Program-made: the position numbers and the translations under genes | From: Mesorhizobium wenxiniae | GTDB taxonomy: Bacteria; Pseudomonadota; Alphaproteobacteria; Rhizobiales; Rhizobiaceae | Assembly: GCF_002284535.1 (NCBI RefSeq) | Contig: NZ_NPKH01000001.1 | Span: 1 to 64,000, forward strand | Length of the DNA stretch: 64,000 nucleotides | Direction: 5' to 3' | Part shown: one piece after another, positions 31,762 to 41,145 of the stretch | How positions within the stretch are numbered: position 1 is the stretch's first letter | Layout: each line of letters begins with the position of its first letter | Notes under the pieces: generated by a model | Seen by the model: the letters and a program-made list of their open reading frames with translations, nothing else | What the model was told of the DNA's origin: nothing | The model's database searches: none

Positions 31762-33306
31762 TTAGGCCTGATCGTTGATCAGTCTTCTCAGCAACTCGAG
31801 CTCCTGCGCCAGCGTGTTGTCGACGCCTGAAAGATCCTCGATCTTGCGCACGGCATGCAGCACCGTCGTGTGGTCGCGGCCACCGAAACGCCGTCCGATC
31901 TCCGGCAAGGAGCGCGGTGTCATCACCTTGGACAGGTACATGGCGACCTGCCGCGGCTTGACGATCGTACGCGTGCGCCGGTTGGACAGAAGTTCTGTCT
32001 TCGACACATTGTAGTGGCGCGCGACGATGCGCTGGATGTCCTCGATTCGCACCCGCTTCGGCTCGCCCGAACGATAGATGTGGCCGAGGATCTCGTCGAT
32101 GCGGTCGATGGTGATCTGCGGTTCGAACGACTGGCGAAACAGAAGCTGGTTGAACGCACCTTCGAGTTCGCGCCCGCTGCCGGTCACCGTGCGAGCGACA
32201 TGGTTGAGGATCTCGTCCGAGATGTCGAGCGACGCATCATCGGCCTTGGCGGTGGCAAGGCGCAGCTTGAGCATGCCGATCCGCATGGCGAAATCCGGCG
32301 CCGACATTTCGAGCGCGACGCCGCCGTTGAGGCGGGAGCGGACGCGAGGCTCCAGCGATTCCAGTTCCGACGGCGGCCGGTCGGCCGCGACCACCACCTG
32401 CTTGGCGCTGTCGAGCAGCATGTTGATCAGATGGCAGAATTCATGCTGGATCGACTTGCCTTGCAGGAACTGCATGTCGTCGATGATGAGAAGATCGATG
32501 TCGCGCAGCTGTTCCTTCAGCGTCAGCGCGTTGTTGTCGCGGATCGCGGTGGCAAACCGCCACATGAAATATTCGGCGGTGAGATAGACGACACGCGACT
32601 TCGGATTCTGCTTCAGCGATTCCGCCGCGATCGCCTGCAGCAGGTGAGTCTTGCCCAGCCCCACCGTCGCGTGAAGAAACAGCGGATTGAAGCGCACCGC
32701 GCTCGACTGCGATTCCGCCACCGCTTTGGCGGCGGCGAAAGCCACCCGGTTTGACGGTCCCTCGATGAAGGAGCCGAACGTGTAGCGCGGGTCTAGCGGC
32801 GAACCGAGCACATTGTGCCGGAACTCGGTCTCTGCAGGCGTTCCCGGGCGAGGTGCCGGTACCCGCTCCAGCCTGCCGGGGCTTGCTGTTCCCGCGGCCA
32901 GCGCCGTTTGCGCTTGCCTGGTCATCTTGCGCGCCGGGGCCACTTCGGGCTCGACGCCGTTGCGCCCCGGGCGGGTAGCGGTGCGCACGACGATCTCGAT
33001 CTTGAGGATTTCAGGATCCTCGTGTTTCCACAGCTCGGCGATGAGGTCGAGATAGTGGCCGTTGATCCACGAGCGCAGGAAGGCGGTGGGAACCGAGATG
33101 CGGACAATGCCCCGGGACGCCTCGGCGACCTTCATGCGTCCGAACCAGCTCGAATAGACTTCGGTTCCAAGACGCGCCTTCAACTGGGCCTTCACCCGGT
33201 CGAACTTTTGTTCCGCGTCGATGGAAGCCGACATATCGTCCCCTTCGGTTAAGGTTCCAGGGAATGGGAGGTCGCCCGTAAGCTCCCTTTCGATGCCGCT
33301 CTGCAT
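31762..33306 (-). CDS. dnaA: Chromosomal replication initiator protein DnaA
   Basis: DnaA binds DnaA boxes and opens the replication origin. From ATG 33306 the protein is 514 residues, with the N-terminal DnaB-interaction domain, a variable Pro/Arg/Ala linker, the AAA+ domain (Walker [11 protein letters not shown] near residue 218, Walker [14 protein letters not shown], sensor region [13 protein letters not shown]) and the C-terminal helix-turn-helix with the signature [15 protein letters not shown]. An AAGGA stands eight bases before ATG 33306. A second start at 33234 ([11 protein letters not shown]) also has AAGGGG upstream, so either or both may be used. Confidence 0.96.
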   Translation of the reverse strand: MQSGIERELTGDLPFPGTLTEGDDMSASIDAEQKFDRVKAQLKARLGTEVYSSWFGRMKVAEASRGIVRISVPTAFLRSWINGHYLDLIAELWKHEDPEILKIEIVVRTATRPGRNGVEPEVAPARKMTRQAQTALAAGTASPGRLERVPAPRPGTPAETEFRHNVLGSPLDPRYTFGSFIEGPSNRVAFAAAKAVAESQSSAVRFNPLFLHATVGLGKTHLLQAIAAESLKQNPKSRVVYLTAEYFMWRFATAIRDNNALTLKEQLRDIDLLIIDDMQFLQGKSIQHEFCHLINMLLDSAKQVVVAADRPPSELESLEPRVRSRLNGGVALEMSAPDFAMRIGMLKLRLATAKADDASLDISDEILNHVARTVTGSGRELEGAFNQLLFRQSFEPQITIDRIDEILGHIYRSGEPKRVRIEDIQRIVARHYNVSKTELLSNRRTRTIVKPRQVAMYLSKVMTPRSLPEIGRRFGGRDHTTVLHAVRKIEDLSGVDNTLAQELELLRRLINDQA

Positions 33307-34096
33307 GATCGAGTTCCTTGTCCTTTTGTACCTTTTCCGCCGGGAATGCGCCTCCTGCATCCATGTTTCCGGCGTCCGTGTCCTCGCTGCGACACCATCG
33401 CCGCCGCCGGCAGATGATGTCGCCTCATTGTCAGGGAACCGGAGCCGCCTCATCAGAGCCAGCCCGCTTTGGTCATGTCAGGGCATACAACTCCCTCCGG
33501 CGAAAACGCCGGCGCGTTATTGATCTGCCATGTACAATTACGCCAATCCCCTACCGTATCGAAAAGACAAACCAAGCCCGTACGCGGAAATGATCCACGT
33601 CACGAATTCTGCCATTTTTTGCTGGCCGATTCAGGCTGGGTTAAGGGCCAACGGCCCGTCCCTCTCGATAGACCGACATTAACGAAATCGCTGTGGATAG
33701 GGCAAGGCCACGCCTAACGGATTTTTAAGGAATGTGGTTAGCGCAGACGGGTTCGGAGCCTGCGTTGCACTGGCATGTTTTGACAAAGCCATTGTGATTC
33801 AAACCCTTTTCCGGCGAATATGAAAAAGGCCGCATTGCGCGAAATTTTCTGAAATAATTTTCTTGACAGGCAAATGTTCCCCATCCCCCGCGCCCGATGT
33901 GAACAAGCTGTGGATGACCGTCAATAACTTATTGAAAAATATAGCTGACTTTTGACAGCCGATATCTTCGCCGTGAACGCTTTCAGCGGCTGCGCCTATC
34001 AGCAGGCATGTAGATGCCGGCAAAGCATTTCGAACATTGAAATCGTTGCGGAGTGTCCGTTTGCGAGATTTCTTTTTAAGTACTTGCCGGCAAACG
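33307..34096. other. dnaA upstream region with DnaA-box-like sites
   Basis: About 790 bases with no supported gene. TGTGGATAG (33692-33700) and TGTGGATGA (33909-33917) each differ by one base from the DnaA box TGTGGATAA; TGTGGTTAG (33733-33741) differs by two. A perfect 15-base palindrome, TCAATAA-C-TTATTGA, lies at 33921-33935 in an AT-rich stretch (about 33840-33960). It probably contains the dnaA promoter with autoregulatory sites. Origin function is possible but not supported by eye alone. Confidence 0.5.
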
Positions 34097-34123
34097 AAAA
34101 AACCCGGCACGAGCGGCCGGGCT
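34097..34123 (-). terminator. Intrinsic terminator of rpsT
   Basis: Read on the minus strand, CCCGGC and GCCGGG (34121-34116 and 34108-34103) form a stem with a seven-base loop, followed by six T residues (34102-34097). It lies about 30 bases after the rpsT stop. Confidence 0.85.
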
Positions 34124-34151
34124 TGAAGAGGACAAGATCAGTAAAGGTATA

Positions 34152-34418
34152 TTAGGCCGACAGCACCTTGAGTCGCTGCGCCAGGCGCGAGACCTTGCGG
34201 GACGCCGTATTCTTGTGCACCACGCCCTTGGTCGCGGCGCGCATCAATTCCGGTTCCGCCACCTTGAAAGCAGCCTGCGCGGCAGCCTTATCGCCCGAGG
34301 CGAGCGCCTCTTCGACCTGGCGGATGTAGGTCCGCACGCGCGAGCGGCGGTTCTTGTTGATCGCCGTGCGACGGGCGATCTTGCGCGTTGCCTTTTTGGC
34401 CGAGGAGGTATTGGCCAT
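34152..34418 (-). CDS. rpsT: 30S ribosomal protein S20
   Basis: S20 is a primary 16S rRNA-binding protein. From ATG 34418 the 88-residue protein is strongly basic, starts [18 protein letters not shown] and contains the conserved [18 protein letters not shown] and [18 protein letters not shown] helices. AGAGAGGC lies just upstream. The longer frame from 34487 is not family-like. rpsT upstream of dnaA is conserved in alphaproteobacteria. It ends in its own terminator, separating it from dnaA. Confidence 0.96.
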   Translation of the reverse strand: MANTSSAKKATRKIARRTAINKNRRSRVRTYIRQVEEALASGDKAAAQAAFKVAEPELMRAATKGVVHKNTASRKVSRLAQRLKVLSA

Positions 34419-34599
34419 GATGCCTCTCTTCTGATCTGGTGGGCGCATGCGGGATGCCGCAGGGCGCAAAAACAAACGGGCAGCCACAGGGCCGCCTCGG
34501 TTGGTGCGGCTTATAGTTCAGCTTTTCCGGCGCGTCAACGCTGCTTCGCCTTCTTTTTGGCCGCTGCTGTCGCTCGCTTCTGGCCGCTGTCGTCACGAT

Positions 34600-35373
34600 C
34601 TATCGGTTCGTGAAATTTGGCTTCCGCTTCTCGGCAAAGGCCGCCATGCCTTCCTTCTGGTCATCGAGCGCAAACAGCGAGTGAAACAGCCGGCGCTCGA
34701 ACCGCAGCCCTTCGGCCAGTGTCGTTTCATAGGCGCGATTGACGGCCTCTTTCGCCATCATCACCGACGGTAGCGAAAAATCGGCTATCTTGGCCGCCGC
34801 CTTCAACGCCTCCTCGAGCAGCTCGACGGCGGGCACCACACGCGACACCAGACCGCAACGCTCGGCTTCCGCCGCATCCATCATCCGTCCAGTCAGGCAC
34901 ATGTCCATCGCCTTCGATTTGCCGACGAAGCGGGTGAGGCGCTGCGATCCGCCCATGCCCGGCATGACGCCGAGCGTGATCTCGGGCTGGCCGAACTTGG
35001 CGTTGTCGGCGGCGATGATGAAATCGCACATCATCGCCAGTTCGCAGCCGCCGCCGAGCGCATAGCCGGCCACCGCCGCGATAACAGGCTTGCGCGCCCG
35101 GGTGAACTCTTCCCAGCCGACAAAGAAGTCCTGCACATAAGCGTCGACAAAGGAGACCGCCTGCATTTCCTTGATGTCCGCACCTGCCGCGAAGGCTTTT
35201 TCGGAGCCGGTGATGACCATCGCGCCGATGTCGGCATTCGCGCAGAAGCCATTCACGGCCGCGACCACTTCCGCCAGGACCTGGGAGTTCAGCGCATTGA
35301 GCGCCTTCGGCCGGTTCAGCGTGATCAGCCCGACCTTGCCGCGGGTTTCCACGATGATCGTTTCATAGGCCAT
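34600..35373 (-). CDS. Enoyl-CoA hydratase
   Basis: This 257-residue crotonase-fold enzyme would hydrate 2-enoyl-CoA to 3-hydroxyacyl-CoA, as in beta-oxidation. The two oxyanion-hole regions are [11 protein letters not shown] and [20 protein letters not shown], and the two catalytic glutamates are in GGGCELAMM and [16 protein letters not shown]. It resembles short-chain enoyl-CoA hydratases such as rhizobial FadB1 and human ECHS1. It lies between mutM and rpsT in the conserved dnaA neighbourhood. Substrate chain length is not determined. Confidence 0.92.
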   Translation of the reverse strand: MAYETIIVETRGKVGLITLNRPKALNALNSQVLAEVVAAVNGFCANADIGAMVITGSEKAFAAGADIKEMQAVSFVDAYVQDFFVGWEEFTRARKPVIAAVAGYALGGGCELAMMCDFIIAADNAKFGQPEITLGVMPGMGGSQRLTRFVGKSKAMDMCLTGRMMDAAEAERCGLVSRVVPAVELLEEALKAAAKIADFSLPSVMMAKEAVNRAYETTLAEGLRFERRLFHSLFALDDQKEGMAAFAEKRKPNFTNR

Positions 35374-35457
35374 GACTGTATCTCCTCACTCGGTCATCTA
35401 ACTTACATCTGGCGTCCAGCTCATACTCTGCATCTAGGACACACCCCGGCACCTAGC

Positions 35458-36366
35458 TCACAACTGACAGGTCCGGCAATAGAAGGTGGAACGCCCGCTT
35501 TGCACGATGCGCTCTATATGGCCGCCGCAGCCGTGCTTGGAGCAGGGTTCGCCCTCGCGATCGTAGACCGCGAACGAATGCTGGAAATAGCCCAGAGACC
35601 CGTCGGTCTGCATATAGTCGCGCAACGACGATCCGCCGGCGGTGATCGCGTCGGCGATCACCGCGCGGATGGCTTCGGCCAGGGCGTCGCGCTGCTGTTT
35701 GGCCTTCTTTCCAGGATTTGCGATGGTGCCCGCCTCGCGCAACGGCGACAGACCGGCGCGCCACAGGGCCTCCGACACATAGATATTGCCGAGCCCGGCG
35801 ATCAGCCGCTGATCGAGAAGTGCTGCCTTCAGCGGCGACTTCCGGCCTTTCAGCAGCGAGGCGACCAACTCGCCGTCCAACGCATTGCCTGTCGGCTCGA
35901 CGCCCAGCCCCGCGAGCATCGGATGCGTGTCGGGTGCCCCTTCGGAAAATAGCATGAAGCCGAAACGGCGCGGATCGTTGAAGGTCACGCGGGACCGGGC
36001 GCCTTCGGGAGAGACGATATGGAAGACGACATGGTCGTGTACCGCGCTTTTCGAGCGCTCGTGATAAAACGCGCCCAACATTTCGCTGCTATCGGGCATC
36101 TCGCTGTCATCGGACGTTTCGATGCGGAACGAACCCGACATGCCGAGATGGCAGATCAGCACCGGACCGCCTTTCAGATGCATCGTCAGGTATTTGGCCC
36201 GGCGGCCGAGCGCTGTAATTGTCTTGCCGGTCAGCCTCTCCAAGAATTTTTCGGGAAACGGAAAGCGCAGGTCGGGCCGGCGTGCCTCGACGCGGGCGAT
36301 ACGGGCGCCTTCCAGAACCGGCTGCAGGCCCCGCCGCACCGTTTCGACCTCAGGCAACTCAGGCAT
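35458..36366 (-). CDS. mutM: Formamidopyrimidine-DNA glycosylase
   Basis: MutM (Fpg) removes oxidised purines such as 8-oxoguanine and nicks the abasic site. The 302-residue protein begins [14 protein letters not shown] with the catalytic Pro2 and Glu3, has the helix-two-turn-helix region with [15 protein letters not shown], and ends with a C-x4-C-x16-C-x2-C zinc finger. It is slightly longer than E. coli MutM (269) because of a loop around residue 90 ([12 protein letters not shown]). Its start overlaps the end of deoB by eight bases, which implies coupling with an unusual partner. Confidence 0.96.
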   Translation of the reverse strand: MPELPEVETVRRGLQPVLEGARIARVEARRPDLRFPFPEKFLERLTGKTITALGRRAKYLTMHLKGGPVLICHLGMSGSFRIETSDDSEMPDSSEMLGAFYHERSKSAVHDHVVFHIVSPEGARSRVTFNDPRRFGFMLFSEGAPDTHPMLAGLGVEPTGNALDGELVASLLKGRKSPLKAALLDQRLIAGLGNIYVSEALWRAGLSPLREAGTIANPGKKAKQQRDALAEAIRAVIADAITAGGSSLRDYMQTDGSLGYFQHSFAVYDREGEPCSKHGCGGHIERIVQSGRSTFYCRTCQL

Positions 36367-37597
36367 GGCCGCCTATCGATTCATAGAAGGAGGTGCCGTG
36401 ACGGCCGCGTGCCAGACCAAGATGCTCGGCGACGGTTTCACCGATGTCGGCGAACGTCGTTCTGAGCCCAATGTCGCCGCCAAAACCTGGTCCCGTGCCG
36501 ATCACCGGAATGCGTTCGCGTGTATGATCGGTGCCGTGCCAGGTCGGATCGTTGCCATGGTCTGCCGTGAGGATGAGAAGGTCGCCTTGCCTCAGCCGTG
36601 CAAGCGCCTCCGGCAGCCGCCGGTCGAAGGCCTCGAGCGCGGCGGCATAGCCGGCAACATCGCGCCGATGGCCGAACTCTGTGTCGAAATCGACGAAATT
36701 GGCGAAGACGAGATCGCCGTCGCCCGCGTCAGCCATCGCGCCGAGCGCCTTGTCGAACATCGCCATGTTGCCGGCGGCCTTGCGCACTTCCGAAATGCCG
36801 CGATGGGCGAAGATGTCGCCGATCTTGCCGACCGCGATGACCCGGCTGCCGCGCGCCGTCAACCGGTCGAGCAAGGTCGGTTCAGGCGGCGGGACCGAAT
36901 AGTCCCGGCGGTTGTGCGTCCGTTCGAAGCTGGCGGCGGTTTCCCCAATGAAGGGCCGCGCGATCACCCGTCCGATGTTCAGCGGATCGACCAGCCTGCG
37001 CACCACCTTGCAGAATTCGTAGAGCCGTTCCAGGCCGAAGTGAACTTCATGCGCGGCGATCTGCAGGACGGAGTCGACCGACGTGTAGCAGATCGGCTTG
37101 CCGGTGCGGATATGCTCCTCCCCGAAACGCTCGATGATCTCGGTGCCCGGGGCATGGCGATTGCCGAGAATGCCCGGCACCTCTCCTTCGCGGATGATCG
37201 CTTCGGTCAGTTCGGCTGGAAAGGCGGGAACCGTGTCCGGGAAATAGCCCCAGTCGAAGCGAACCGGCAAGGCGGCGATTTCCCAATGGCCCGATGGCGT
37301 GTCCTTGCCGCTCGAAATCTCCTGCGCCGCGCCATGGAAGGCGGAGGCGAGATGGGCCTCGCCGCCGCTGTCGATGCTGAATCCTGTCGCGGTTTTCGCC
37401 GCGTGGCCCAGGCCGAGCGAGAGCATGTTGGGTACGAAAAGCGGTCCTTTGCGCAGCCCCTCGCGATCCGCCCGGCCTTCGGCGCAGGCTCTAGCGATGT
37501 GCCCAAACGTGTTGGAACCGGTGTCGCCATAGCGCTCAGCGTCGGCCGCGCCGCCGATGCCGAAGGAATCGAGAACAAAAAGGAAGGCGCGCGCCAT
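36359..37597 (-). CDS. deoB: Phosphopentomutase
   Basis: DeoB interconverts ribose 1-phosphate (or deoxyribose 1-phosphate) and the 5-phosphate in nucleoside breakdown. The 412-residue protein has alkaline-phosphatase-superfamily metal sites: [28 protein letters not shown] at the N terminus, [17 protein letters not shown] and [20 protein letters not shown] near the C terminus; the phosphorylated threonine is in the GDTGSNT segment. No other deo genes are beside it. It occupies the place upstream of mutM that ubiE usually holds in rhizobia. Confidence 0.95.
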   Translation of the reverse strand: MARAFLFVLDSFGIGGAADAERYGDTGSNTFGHIARACAEGRADREGLRKGPLFVPNMLSLGLGHAAKTATGFSIDSGGEAHLASAFHGAAQEISSGKDTPSGHWEIAALPVRFDWGYFPDTVPAFPAELTEAIIREGEVPGILGNRHAPGTEIIERFGEEHIRTGKPICYTSVDSVLQIAAHEVHFGLERLYEFCKVVRRLVDPLNIGRVIARPFIGETAASFERTHNRRDYSVPPPEPTLLDRLTARGSRVIAVGKIGDIFAHRGISEVRKAAGNMAMFDKALGAMADAGDGDLVFANFVDFDTEFGHRRDVAGYAAALEAFDRRLPEALARLRQGDLLILTADHGNDPTWHGTDHTRERIPVIGTGPGFGGDIGLRTTFADIGETVAEHLGLARGRHGTSFYESIGGHA

Positions 37598-37691
37598 TGC
37601 AGGGATTCATTATTATCGTTTGTCTGTCCGCCCAGACATAGGGGGCCGCGCCGCCATTGGCAATTCGGAAGCAGACGGCTTGGCGCGATAA

Positions 37692-38635
37692 TTGAGATGT
37701 GTCGAAATGCGGGCATCGGCGTGGATCGACGAAAACCAGCAGGGACTGAGGCATGCCTTGAAGGCCTCCGCAGCCATCATGACGCTGCTGGGTGCAGCCT
37801 GGTCAAACCCGGTGCGCGCCGATTGGCGGGATGACATCGGCACGTTTCGTGTCGGCATCGTCGCCGAACCCGGCGCCGGCAACACCGTTCCGGGTCTGGC
37901 GCTGTTGACGGACGCCTACACCAAGGCGCTCGGCATGAACTACGCGGCGCTGATCGAGGCGCAAGCCAACGCCCACATCGAATATGCGGTCTATTCGGCG
38001 ACCGCCTACGCCATCGCATCCGAACGCTGCGAATGCGCCGAGCCTCTTGTGGCGCCTGTCGATTCCGACGGCGTGATCGGCATCCGATCCGTCTTGCCGA
38101 CGCGGGACGGCAAGGTCCCAGATCTGGCCGCGATGGAGGCACATCGGGTCGCCATGGTGCCTCCGGACAGTGTCGGCGGTTCTCTTGCCGCTTGCCGGGC
38201 TGGCCGCCGAACGCGTCAAGATCGGCGAGGATGCGCCATTTCTGACGCACGCCAATTCGGCTGCGGCGGCTGAAACGATGCTGGTCGATGGCGAGGCCGA
38301 TGCCATCTTCGGCTGGATGCCGGCGGTGGCCGATGGCCAGCCGGATGTTGCGGGCGGCACGGTCGCCAGGCTGGAAATGGCAGGGCTTTCGAAAGGAGAG
38401 CACTTCAGGTCATGTGGACGTCCGGCCTGCTGCGGTATGGTCCCCATGCCGTCCGCAGCGATCTCGGTCCCGAAACCAAACGGCGGCTCACCGTGTTTCT
38501 CATCAATCTCAAATCGATGTCGCCGGATGTCTACGGTCTTCTGGAATCGAAACATTCCGGCGGCTTCGCCGTCGCTGGCCCGAAGGATTACGCGATGGCT
38601 GCATTGTGCGCCTGGTGTCAGGTAACGGCCGATAG
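37692..38635 (+). pseudogene. PhnD-like ABC-type substrate-binding protein, frameshifted
   Basis: Three reading frames together encode a periplasmic binding protein of the phosphate/phosphonate (PhnD) type. Frame A runs from MRASAWIDENQQGL through FRVGIVAEPGAGNTVPG to VAMVPPDSVGG. It shifts near 38180 to frame B (LLPLAGLAAERVKIGEDAPF). It shifts back near 38400 to frame A (MWTSGLLRYGPHAVRSDLGP), and a third shift near 38600 gives the probable native end VRLVSGNGR and stop at 38635. A signal-like hydrophobic stretch (ASAAIMTLLGAAW) is present. No transporter permease or ATPase gene is adjacent. Either the gene is decayed or this segment contains sequencing indels. Confidence 0.8.
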
Positions 38636-38664
38636 CAATGGCGGCCGGAGTCGGGCGCGGTCGT

Positions 38665-39285
38665 TCAGCAGGTGCTGCAGGGAATCGTCGGGCTCCTGCG
38701 GGGCCTGAGATAATAGGTTTCGCCCATCGATATCGAGTCGAAAGCCGAACTCAATCCGAGCCGCTTCTCACTGTCCACCGACCAGGTGATGATAGGCTGG
38801 TATGCGAGATTACTTTCGACGCGAATGAGAAAAGTGCCCTTGATCTCGAGCGCCGGTGGAACCTTGGTGATGGAGTTTTTGGCGGTGGCGGCGCTGAAGG
38901 CGCTACCGACCATCTTGCGTGACCACACGACCATCACCTTCGGCGTCGTTTCGTCCGTGACCTGTATTGCGGTGATGATGATTTCCGGGGTCGATCGGTT
39001 GTACGGCCGAAGGGTGGAGTTGCCGATCTGCATGATCGCATCGAGATCGGCTGCCGTGATGGTCTGCTGCTGGGTAACGAGATCCGCCACCATGCTGCCG
39101 ATGCGACTGACCTTTTTGCTGGTCTCGATGGCTTGTGAGGCTTCCATGGTCATGAAGTACATGATCAGCAGGACGGGCACGATGAAGGCAAACTCAACGG
39201 CCGCGACACCGCGGCGATCGGAGCAGAACCGGATGGTTTTCGTGCATATCCCAGCGATCCTCATATGTGCCCCCGCACGCCCCAT
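38665..39285 (-). CDS. TadE-like pilus assembly protein
   Basis: TadE/TadG-type proteins are minor pseudopilins of the Tad (Flp) pilus. This 206-residue protein has the defining N-terminal segment RRGVAAVEFAFIVPVLLIMYF, with the Glu five residues after the expected cleavage-like site, and a periplasmic remainder. ATG 39285 has AAGGA upstream; ATG 39264 is a possible alternative. It lies 37 bases after the second TadE-like gene and probably forms an operon with it. The C terminus ends in a CSTC pair. Confidence 0.82.
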   Translation of the reverse strand: MGRAGAHMRIAGICTKTIRFCSDRRGVAAVEFAFIVPVLLIMYFMTMEASQAIETSKKVSRIGSMVADLVTQQQTITAADLDAIMQIGNSTLRPYNRSTPEIIITAIQVTDETTPKVMVVWSRKMVGSAFSAATAKNSITKVPPALEIKGTFLIRVESNLAYQPIITWSVDSEKRLGLSSAFDSISMGETYYLRPRRSPTIPCSTC

Positions 39286-39322
39286 GCCTCCGTCCTTTTC
39301 CCACCCACGCAACGGTGCGTTT

Positions 39323-39880
39323 TCAATTGTCGAACGGCTCGTTCTGCCAGGTCACCGATGCGAAATGCAGCGTGTTGCCGTCTTTCAGATTGGCCATCGA
39401 CTTGGCCATGAAATCGGTCATGACAGGCCATTTGTAAAAAACCCGCAGCATGTTTATTGATTCAGCGAGGCCCGGGGACACCGTAAAAGCCGCGGGGTCC
39501 GTGCCGGTCAGCACGATTTCGCGGTCTTGGATCTTGAAGCCCGCCTGGGCCGCGGCGGCGAAGGTCGGATACTCGCGCAGGTCCACCTCCAATCCCGGGC
39601 AGTCCTTGGCGACCATGATTTCCAGCCGGCTGCAGATCATGGTCTTCAGCGTGGCCTCGGTCACATCGGCCTGCCTTACCTGGCCCGTCCGTAGCTGGCG
39701 CGCGACATCGTCGGTAATGTTGGCCATCACCTCTTGCCCGGCAAATGAAATGCAGCTCTCCAGTATGGCAAAGATGAGGAGCGCAAATGGCACGGCAAGC
39801 ATCGCGAACTCCAAAGCCGTGCTGCCGCGCCGGTCGCCAAGGAAGCGCGCGGAAAAGCCTGCTAGTCCTGCTCTGATCAT
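39323..39880 (-). CDS. TadE-like pilus assembly protein
   Basis: The 185-residue protein has the TadE signature RRGSTALEFAMLAVPFALLIFAILE near its N terminus, a single membrane helix, then a periplasmic domain with two cysteines (MICSRLEIMVAKDCPGLEVDL). Together with the neighbouring TadE-like gene it supplies minor pseudopilins for the pilus encoded on the opposite strand. An 8-base inverted repeat (39958-39984) lies in its upstream region. Confidence 0.83.
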   Translation of the reverse strand: MIRAGLAGFSARFLGDRRGSTALEFAMLAVPFALLIFAILESCISFAGQEVMANITDDVARQLRTGQVRQADVTEATLKTMICSRLEIMVAKDCPGLEVDLREYPTFAAAAQAGFKIQDREIVLTGTDPAAFTVSPGLAESINMLRVFYKWPVMTDFMAKSMANLKDGNTLHFASVTWQNEPFDN

Positions 39881-40033
39881 GTCCCGTGTCTGCCGATCCT
39901 GAAGGGGTGTCGGAGGGAATATTAGCGGAAACCCATTGAAGTGCGGTTTGGATGATCGTTAAAATTTGAGGGAGAGATTTTAACAGGCCGATAACCAAAG
40001 CGGCATTTCAGCGGGGTGAGAACAATCCGCTCG

Positions 40034-40456
40034 TTACCGGCCGGCGCTCATCTCAGCTTCCGAGGCCTTCTCCGCATCGCTTTTATACGAGCTTTCGCAA
40101 TACGGCGTGCAGGACATGGTCTGTATTTCGGCACGCCGGTAGATGCGCACCGACGACGCGTCCTGTCGCACGACGGTGATCTGCTCGTCGACGATCGGAC
40201 GGCCCTCTTGATCGAGGACGACGAGGTTGGTGACGCCGAAGCCTTTGCCCGTCAGCACGATCGTTGAAGCATCCTGCACGGAGGCGTCGGCGATCGCCGG
40301 ATTGCCGACAACGATCGTATCGGCGGCGCGCGACAGTTTGACGATCTTGGCCTGGTTCATCGTGACCTCGATGCCGGCGCCAGCCTTGACCGGCACGACA
40401 AAGGCCGTGGCGGCAAGGAGCGCGGCAATCGGAAAGGACGATCTCGGCCCGGTCAT
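40034..40456 (-). CDS. Stand-alone secretin N-terminal domain protein (pilus locus)
   Basis: This 140-residue protein has a signal peptide (SFPIAALLAATAFVVPVKAGA) and one domain of the T2SS/T3SS pilus N-terminal type: MNQAKIVKLSRAADTIVVGNPAIADASVQ, then LTGKGFGVTNLVVLDQEGRPI. It closely parallels the N-terminal domain of CpaC encoded on the other strand nearby, but has no secretin barrel. The tail contains CTPYC and is charged. ATG 40456 is preceded by GGAGCG. It may bind to or compete at the CpaC secretin; that role is inferred. Confidence 0.8.
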   Translation of the reverse strand: MTGPRSSFPIAALLAATAFVVPVKAGAGIEVTMNQAKIVKLSRAADTIVVGNPAIADASVQDASTIVLTGKGFGVTNLVVLDQEGRPIVDEQITVVRQDASSVRIYRRAEIQTMSCTPYCESSYKSDAEKASEAEMSAGR

Positions 40457-40807
40457 TGAAGCGCTCCACGGCGGCAAACTGCTCAACGGAACATGAACGA
40501 GATTGGTGAACCAACGGTTAAGCGGAGGAGTGCCGTGATGATGTCGGGATCGGAATCGTGATTGCCGGGAGCGGGCCGCCTTTTCCCAAATCGCTAAATT
40601 GCGCCTTTCGCGGCCCTTGACGTGCCTGTCGGGCCATAGCGTCACTTAGTTTACGGTTAACCACGCAATGTCATCGAAGCCGGAAAGGAATCGGTAAGGC
40701 TGTTTATTAAGCCGATCGAAAGAGCTTCTTCGTAGATTGGCAGTATCCGATCAGCCGCCAAGAGAAGTTGACGGAACTGCTGTAACACGTGGAGTAGGAG
40801 CTCTCGA
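40457..40807. other. Divergent promoter region upstream of pilA
   Basis: About 350 bases between the minus-strand N-domain gene and pilA. No gene is supported. It holds the CtrA-like site at 40646-40661 and must contain promoters in both directions. Confidence 0.5.
40646..40661 (+). promoter_or_regulatory. CtrA-box-like site upstream of pilA
   Basis: TTAG, seven bases, then TTAAC matches the CtrA consensus TTAA-N7-TTAAC with one mismatch. It is about 147 bases upstream of pilA. CtrA controls pilA in Caulobacter and pilA1 in Sinorhizobium. Confidence 0.5.
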
Positions 40808-40981
40808 ATGTCTAATCTCATTGCACGTTTTGTGAAGGACGAATCCGGCGCGACCGCTATCGAATACGGTCTGATCGCCGCTCTCATCGCGCTCGCCATC
40901 ATGGTCGGCGCCGGCTCGCTGGGCAACGCGCTGAACGCGAAGTTCAACGGGATCGCCACTACGCTCAACACCGCCGGCTAA
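40808..40981 (+). CDS. pilA: Flp-type pilin
   Basis: This 57-residue prepilin reads MSNLIARFVKDESG before the prepilin cleavage site and ATAIEYGLIAALIALAIMVG after it. Cleavage after G14 leaves Ala first and Glu at position 5 of the mature protein, the Flp-pilin hallmark. The mature protein is about 43 residues, almost all of it a hydrophobic helix with a short polar end. GTAGGAG lies upstream. CpaA, encoded just downstream, would be its peptidase. It is followed by a 14-base-stem hairpin. Confidence 0.95.
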   Translation: MSNLIARFVKDESGATAIEYGLIAALIALAIMVGAGSLGNALNAKFNGIATTLNTAG

Positions 40982-41000
40982 TAGCGCTGGTCGTTTTTCG

Positions 41001-41033
41001 GATCAAGGGCCGCCTTATTGGCGGCCCTTGATC
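41001..41033 (+). terminator. 14-base-pair hairpin after pilA
   Basis: GATCAAGGGCCGCC (41001-41014) is perfectly complemented by 41020-41033 across a TTATT loop, 20 bases after the pilin stop. No T tract follows, so it may protect the abundant pilin mRNA or terminate partially before cpaA. Confidence 0.6.
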
Positions 41034-41145
41034 ATTGTGTCAGGCGATTTTGAATGGGTCAGGGATTTTGAAATTTCGGCCTCCTCAATCGTTAATCGGA
41101 TATATCTAGGCTGGGGCTAGGTACAGTGACCATAGGCCCGCGCAG

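Noticed and set aside
33307..34151. Confident oriC call at dnaA
   Set aside because: DnaA-box-like sites are few and imperfect, and the origin is often distant from dnaA in this group; skew could not be computed.
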